Source: a virus
Direction: 5' to 3' (one strand)
Virus record (IMG/VR): IMGVR_UViG_3300039049_000065
Span: 1-37,963 of that record
Length of the DNA stretch: 37,963 bases
Shown here: piece after piece, positions 36,773 to 37,963 of the stretch
How the letters are laid out: every line of letters starts with the position of its first letter
Numbering within the stretch: position 1 is the stretch's first letter
Notes under the pieces: generated by a model
Told to the model about the DNA's origin: nothing
The model's database searches: none
The model's input: the letters and a program-made list of their open reading frames with translations, nothing else
Made by a program: the position numbers and the translations under genes

Positions 36773-36918
36773 CCGAAATTACAGAAGATATGCTTGACAT
36801 TATCGAAAAGGTAAAAGGCAAGCGAAACCCAGCACTATGGGACCCCCGCTGTGAATCCTACCAGCGATCACAGCAAAAAACCAAAACTACTACTGTTAAC
36901 TCTGATTCAAAGAGTTAA
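36769..36918 (+). CDS. 49-aa protein after the tail terminator
   Basis: ATG at 36769 within an ATGA overlap. MTEITEDMLDIIEKVKGKRNP, then WDPRCESYQRS, and a Thr/Lys/Ser tail. Short helix plus disordered tail. The overlap supports translation. Function unknown. A 32-bp gap without strong ribosome site follows before the tube gene. Confidence 0.55.
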   Translation: MTEITEDMLDIIEKVKGKRNPALWDPRCESYQRSQQKTKTTTVNSDSKS

Positions 36919-36950
36919 TATGTAGCTAAACAACCCCTTTCTTATTTATC

Positions 36951-37367
36951 ATGGCTTTTTTTCGTGGAGAGGAAGGATCAGTTAATTTTAAAAATGGCTC
37001 AGGTACAACTGAAGCTGTTGTTAGTACTAGAAACTGGTCACTTACCGTAAACAAAGAAATCTTAGAATGTACCGATCACGGAGACACTTCTAGAGCATAT
37101 GTCGGTGGATTAATTTCTGCTACCGGGAGCGTTGAGCTTCTTTATACCGCGGCTGACAGCAACGAAACAGCAAATCTAATTGATGATGTTATTGTTACTG
37201 AAGATGCCGGGGACGCACAGTTTGAGTTATTCCTCGATACATCAGGCTCAAAAAAAGTCAGTTTTTCAGGAATTGTTACCTCTGCTGATATGGGCGCTGC
37301 CGTTGGCGATCTTGAAGTTCTGACCGTGAACTTTACCGCTAATGGTGCTATTACTTTTGCTATTTAA
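36951..37367 (+). CDS. Major tail tube protein
   Basis: 138 aa. GEEGSVNFKNGSGTTEAVVSTRNWSLTVNKEILECTDHGDTSRAYVGGLISATGSVELLY and the later FSGIVTSADMGAAVGDLEVLTVNFTANG follow the beta-sandwich pattern of siphovirus tube proteins (NWSLT...E, tdhGd...G...G...). Directly before the tail chaperone, as in most siphoviruses. Confidence 0.9.
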   Translation: MAFFRGEEGSVNFKNGSGTTEAVVSTRNWSLTVNKEILECTDHGDTSRAYVGGLISATGSVELLYTAADSNETANLIDDVIVTEDAGDAQFELFLDTSGSKKVSFSGIVTSADMGAAVGDLEVLTVNFTANGAITFAI

Positions 37368-37370
37368 TTT

Positions 37371-37727
37371 ATGTCTACAAATCCTCGCACCGTTGACCTT
37401 TTAACTACTGAGTTCAATATTCAAGAAAGACGAAAGTTTGAATTGAAAAATGATGCCGGTAAAAAAGTGATCGACTTATATTTCAGACCACTTACAAGGT
37501 CAGACAGAATCGCTGCAAACTCAGCGACAAATAGCACAGACGCGTTAGCGATCAGCACCCGGATACTTTGTATGTTAGCTGAATTGGAAGATGGCTCAAA
37601 GGCTTTTGCTTTAGCCGATGCACCAAAACTACAACGCGAGCTACCAGAAAAAGTATTGAACGAACTTGAATTATTCTTGTTCGGAATGGACCCCGCCCCA
37701 GTATTGGGCGAAGCAAAAAACGCCTAG
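37371..37727 (+). CDS. Tail assembly chaperone, gpG-like short product
   Basis: 118 aa. NIQERRKFELKNDAGKKVIDLYFRPLTRSDR, then a helical region (LAISTRILCMLAELEDGSKAF) and LPEKVLNELELFLFG. This is the normal-frame product that keeps the tape measure protein soluble. It ends at the TAG 37725-37727, just after the A AAA AAC slippery sequence at 37715-37721. Confidence 0.88.
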   Translation: MSTNPRTVDLLTTEFNIQERRKFELKNDAGKKVIDLYFRPLTRSDRIAANSATNSTDALAISTRILCMLAELEDGSKAFALADAPKLQRELPEKVLNELELFLFGMDPAPVLGEAKNA

Positions 37728-37903
37728 AGCAAGATAGTTGGCTCAACTTTGAGTTTTTCTTATCTTGCGAGCTAGGAATGACCGTAGGAGAACTTCGGAA
37801 CCGTTTAACAGACAAAGAATTTTTATTCTACGCTGCTTATTTTGAACTGAAGTCTGAAAAGGAAAAACGGCACATTGAGGAATCAAGGTCCCGCACTCGA
37901 TAG
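37371..37903 (+). CDS. Tail assembly chaperone, gpGT-like -1 frameshift product
   Basis: A -1 slip at A AAA AAC (37715-37721) would continue in the frame CGC CTA GAG..., giving a product of about 177 aa. The extension reads DSWLNFEFFLSCELGMTVGELRNRLTDKEFLFYAAYFELKSEKEKRH in parts: a CELGMTVGELRNRL core typical of the gpT segment, then a charged helix to the stop 37901-37903. In lambda and most siphoviruses a small fraction of ribosomes make such a G-T fusion. The extension has no good start codon of its own upstream, which supports frameshifting. Confidence 0.83.
37715..37721 (+). promoter_or_regulatory. -1 ribosomal frameshift slippery site A AAA AAC
   Basis: In the chaperone frame the codons are GCA AAA AAC GCC TAG. 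A AAA AAC is a classic X XXY YYZ heptamer. The stop codon is two codons downstream, so only slipping ribosomes pass. No strong hairpin just after it was found by eye. Confidence 0.85.
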
Positions 37904-37963
37904 GAAAATTTTGTGGCTATTTCAAATATTGACCTGAGAGTCAATTCACAACAGGCCGTTCGT
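37844..37963. repeat. Right copy of 120-bp terminal direct repeat
   Basis: Matches bases 1-120 except C at 37890 in place of T at 47. It includes the end of the gpT-like frame (stop 37901-37903) and the first 51 bases of the tape measure gene, whose GTG is at 37913-37915. The single difference inside the overlap indicates either strain variation in the sampled population or one read error. Confidence 0.95.
37913..37963 (+). CDS. 5' end of the tape measure gene (partial, duplicate copy)
   Basis: GTG 37913 and 16 further codons identical to 70-120. Partial only because of the contig end; the complete gene is at 70-2043. Confidence 0.9.
   Translation, partial: MAISNIDLRVNSQQAVR

Overview
This window looks like the complete genome of a tailed double-stranded DNA phage with a long non-contractile tail (siphovirus-like). 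The first 120 bases recur as the last 120, with one T/C difference, so the contig closes into a circle of about 37,843 bp. Composition is AT-rich (about 60% A+T by eye). No integrase, repressor, tRNA, rRNA, CRISPR array or insertion sequence is visible, so I read it as a lytic phage. Many of the small proteins (tail-region 70-100 aa proteins, the secreted-protein cassette at 11.4-13.2 kb, the basic small proteins at 31.2-32.4 kb) resemble families I remember from marine cyanophages. A marine picocyanobacterial host is therefore my best guess, but it is inference.

Layout. (1) 36.3 kb, through the circle junction, to 11.4 kb, plus strand: tail terminator, tail tube, tail chaperone with a -1 frameshift, tape measure, lambda-like tail tip (distal tail protein, gpL-like, gpK-like, gpI-like, gpJ-like), a self-cleaving tail fibre and small tail-region proteins. 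(2) 11.4-13.2 kb, minus strand: a four-gene cassette of secreted or membrane proteins. (3) 13.3-13.7 kb, plus strand: two small genes. (4) 18.6 down to 13.7 kb, minus strand: one tightly overlapping early operon with a RecE-like exonuclease, a DUF1071-type annealing protein, a ParB/sulfiredoxin-fold protein, an AlpA-like HTH protein, a protein with an SSB-like C-terminal tip, and small unknowns. (5) 18.58-18.78 kb: divergent control region with a recognisable promoter on each strand. (6) 18.8-21.3 kb, plus strand: early genes including a cytosine-C5 DNA methyltransferase that contains a second 227-codon frame, followed by a structured-RNA candidate. (7) 22.0-21.4 kb, minus strand: a RusA-type resolvase and an NrdR-like zinc ribbon. 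(8) 22.0-36.3 kb, plus strand: replication protein, ParB-like protein, FkbM methyltransferase, TET/JBP-like dioxygenase, terminase, portal, MuF head protein fused to a zincin, scaffold, capsid and neck.

The most interesting system is a likely DNA cytosine hypermodification pathway. The C5-methyltransferase would make 5-methylcytosine. The 2-oxoglutarate/Fe(II) dioxygenase (H180-x-D182, H231, R245) would oxidise it, and the FkbM methyltransferase, whose gene overlaps the dioxygenase gene by 4 bp, could cap the product. The ParB-FkbM-dioxygenase-TerS-TerL genes form one chain of overlapping stop/start codons, tying modification to packaging. The C5-methyltransferase gene also appears to encode a second protein in another frame over about 680 bp. 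CCGG sites in the genome lie mostly inside CCCGG/CCGGG, which could relate to the modification specificity.
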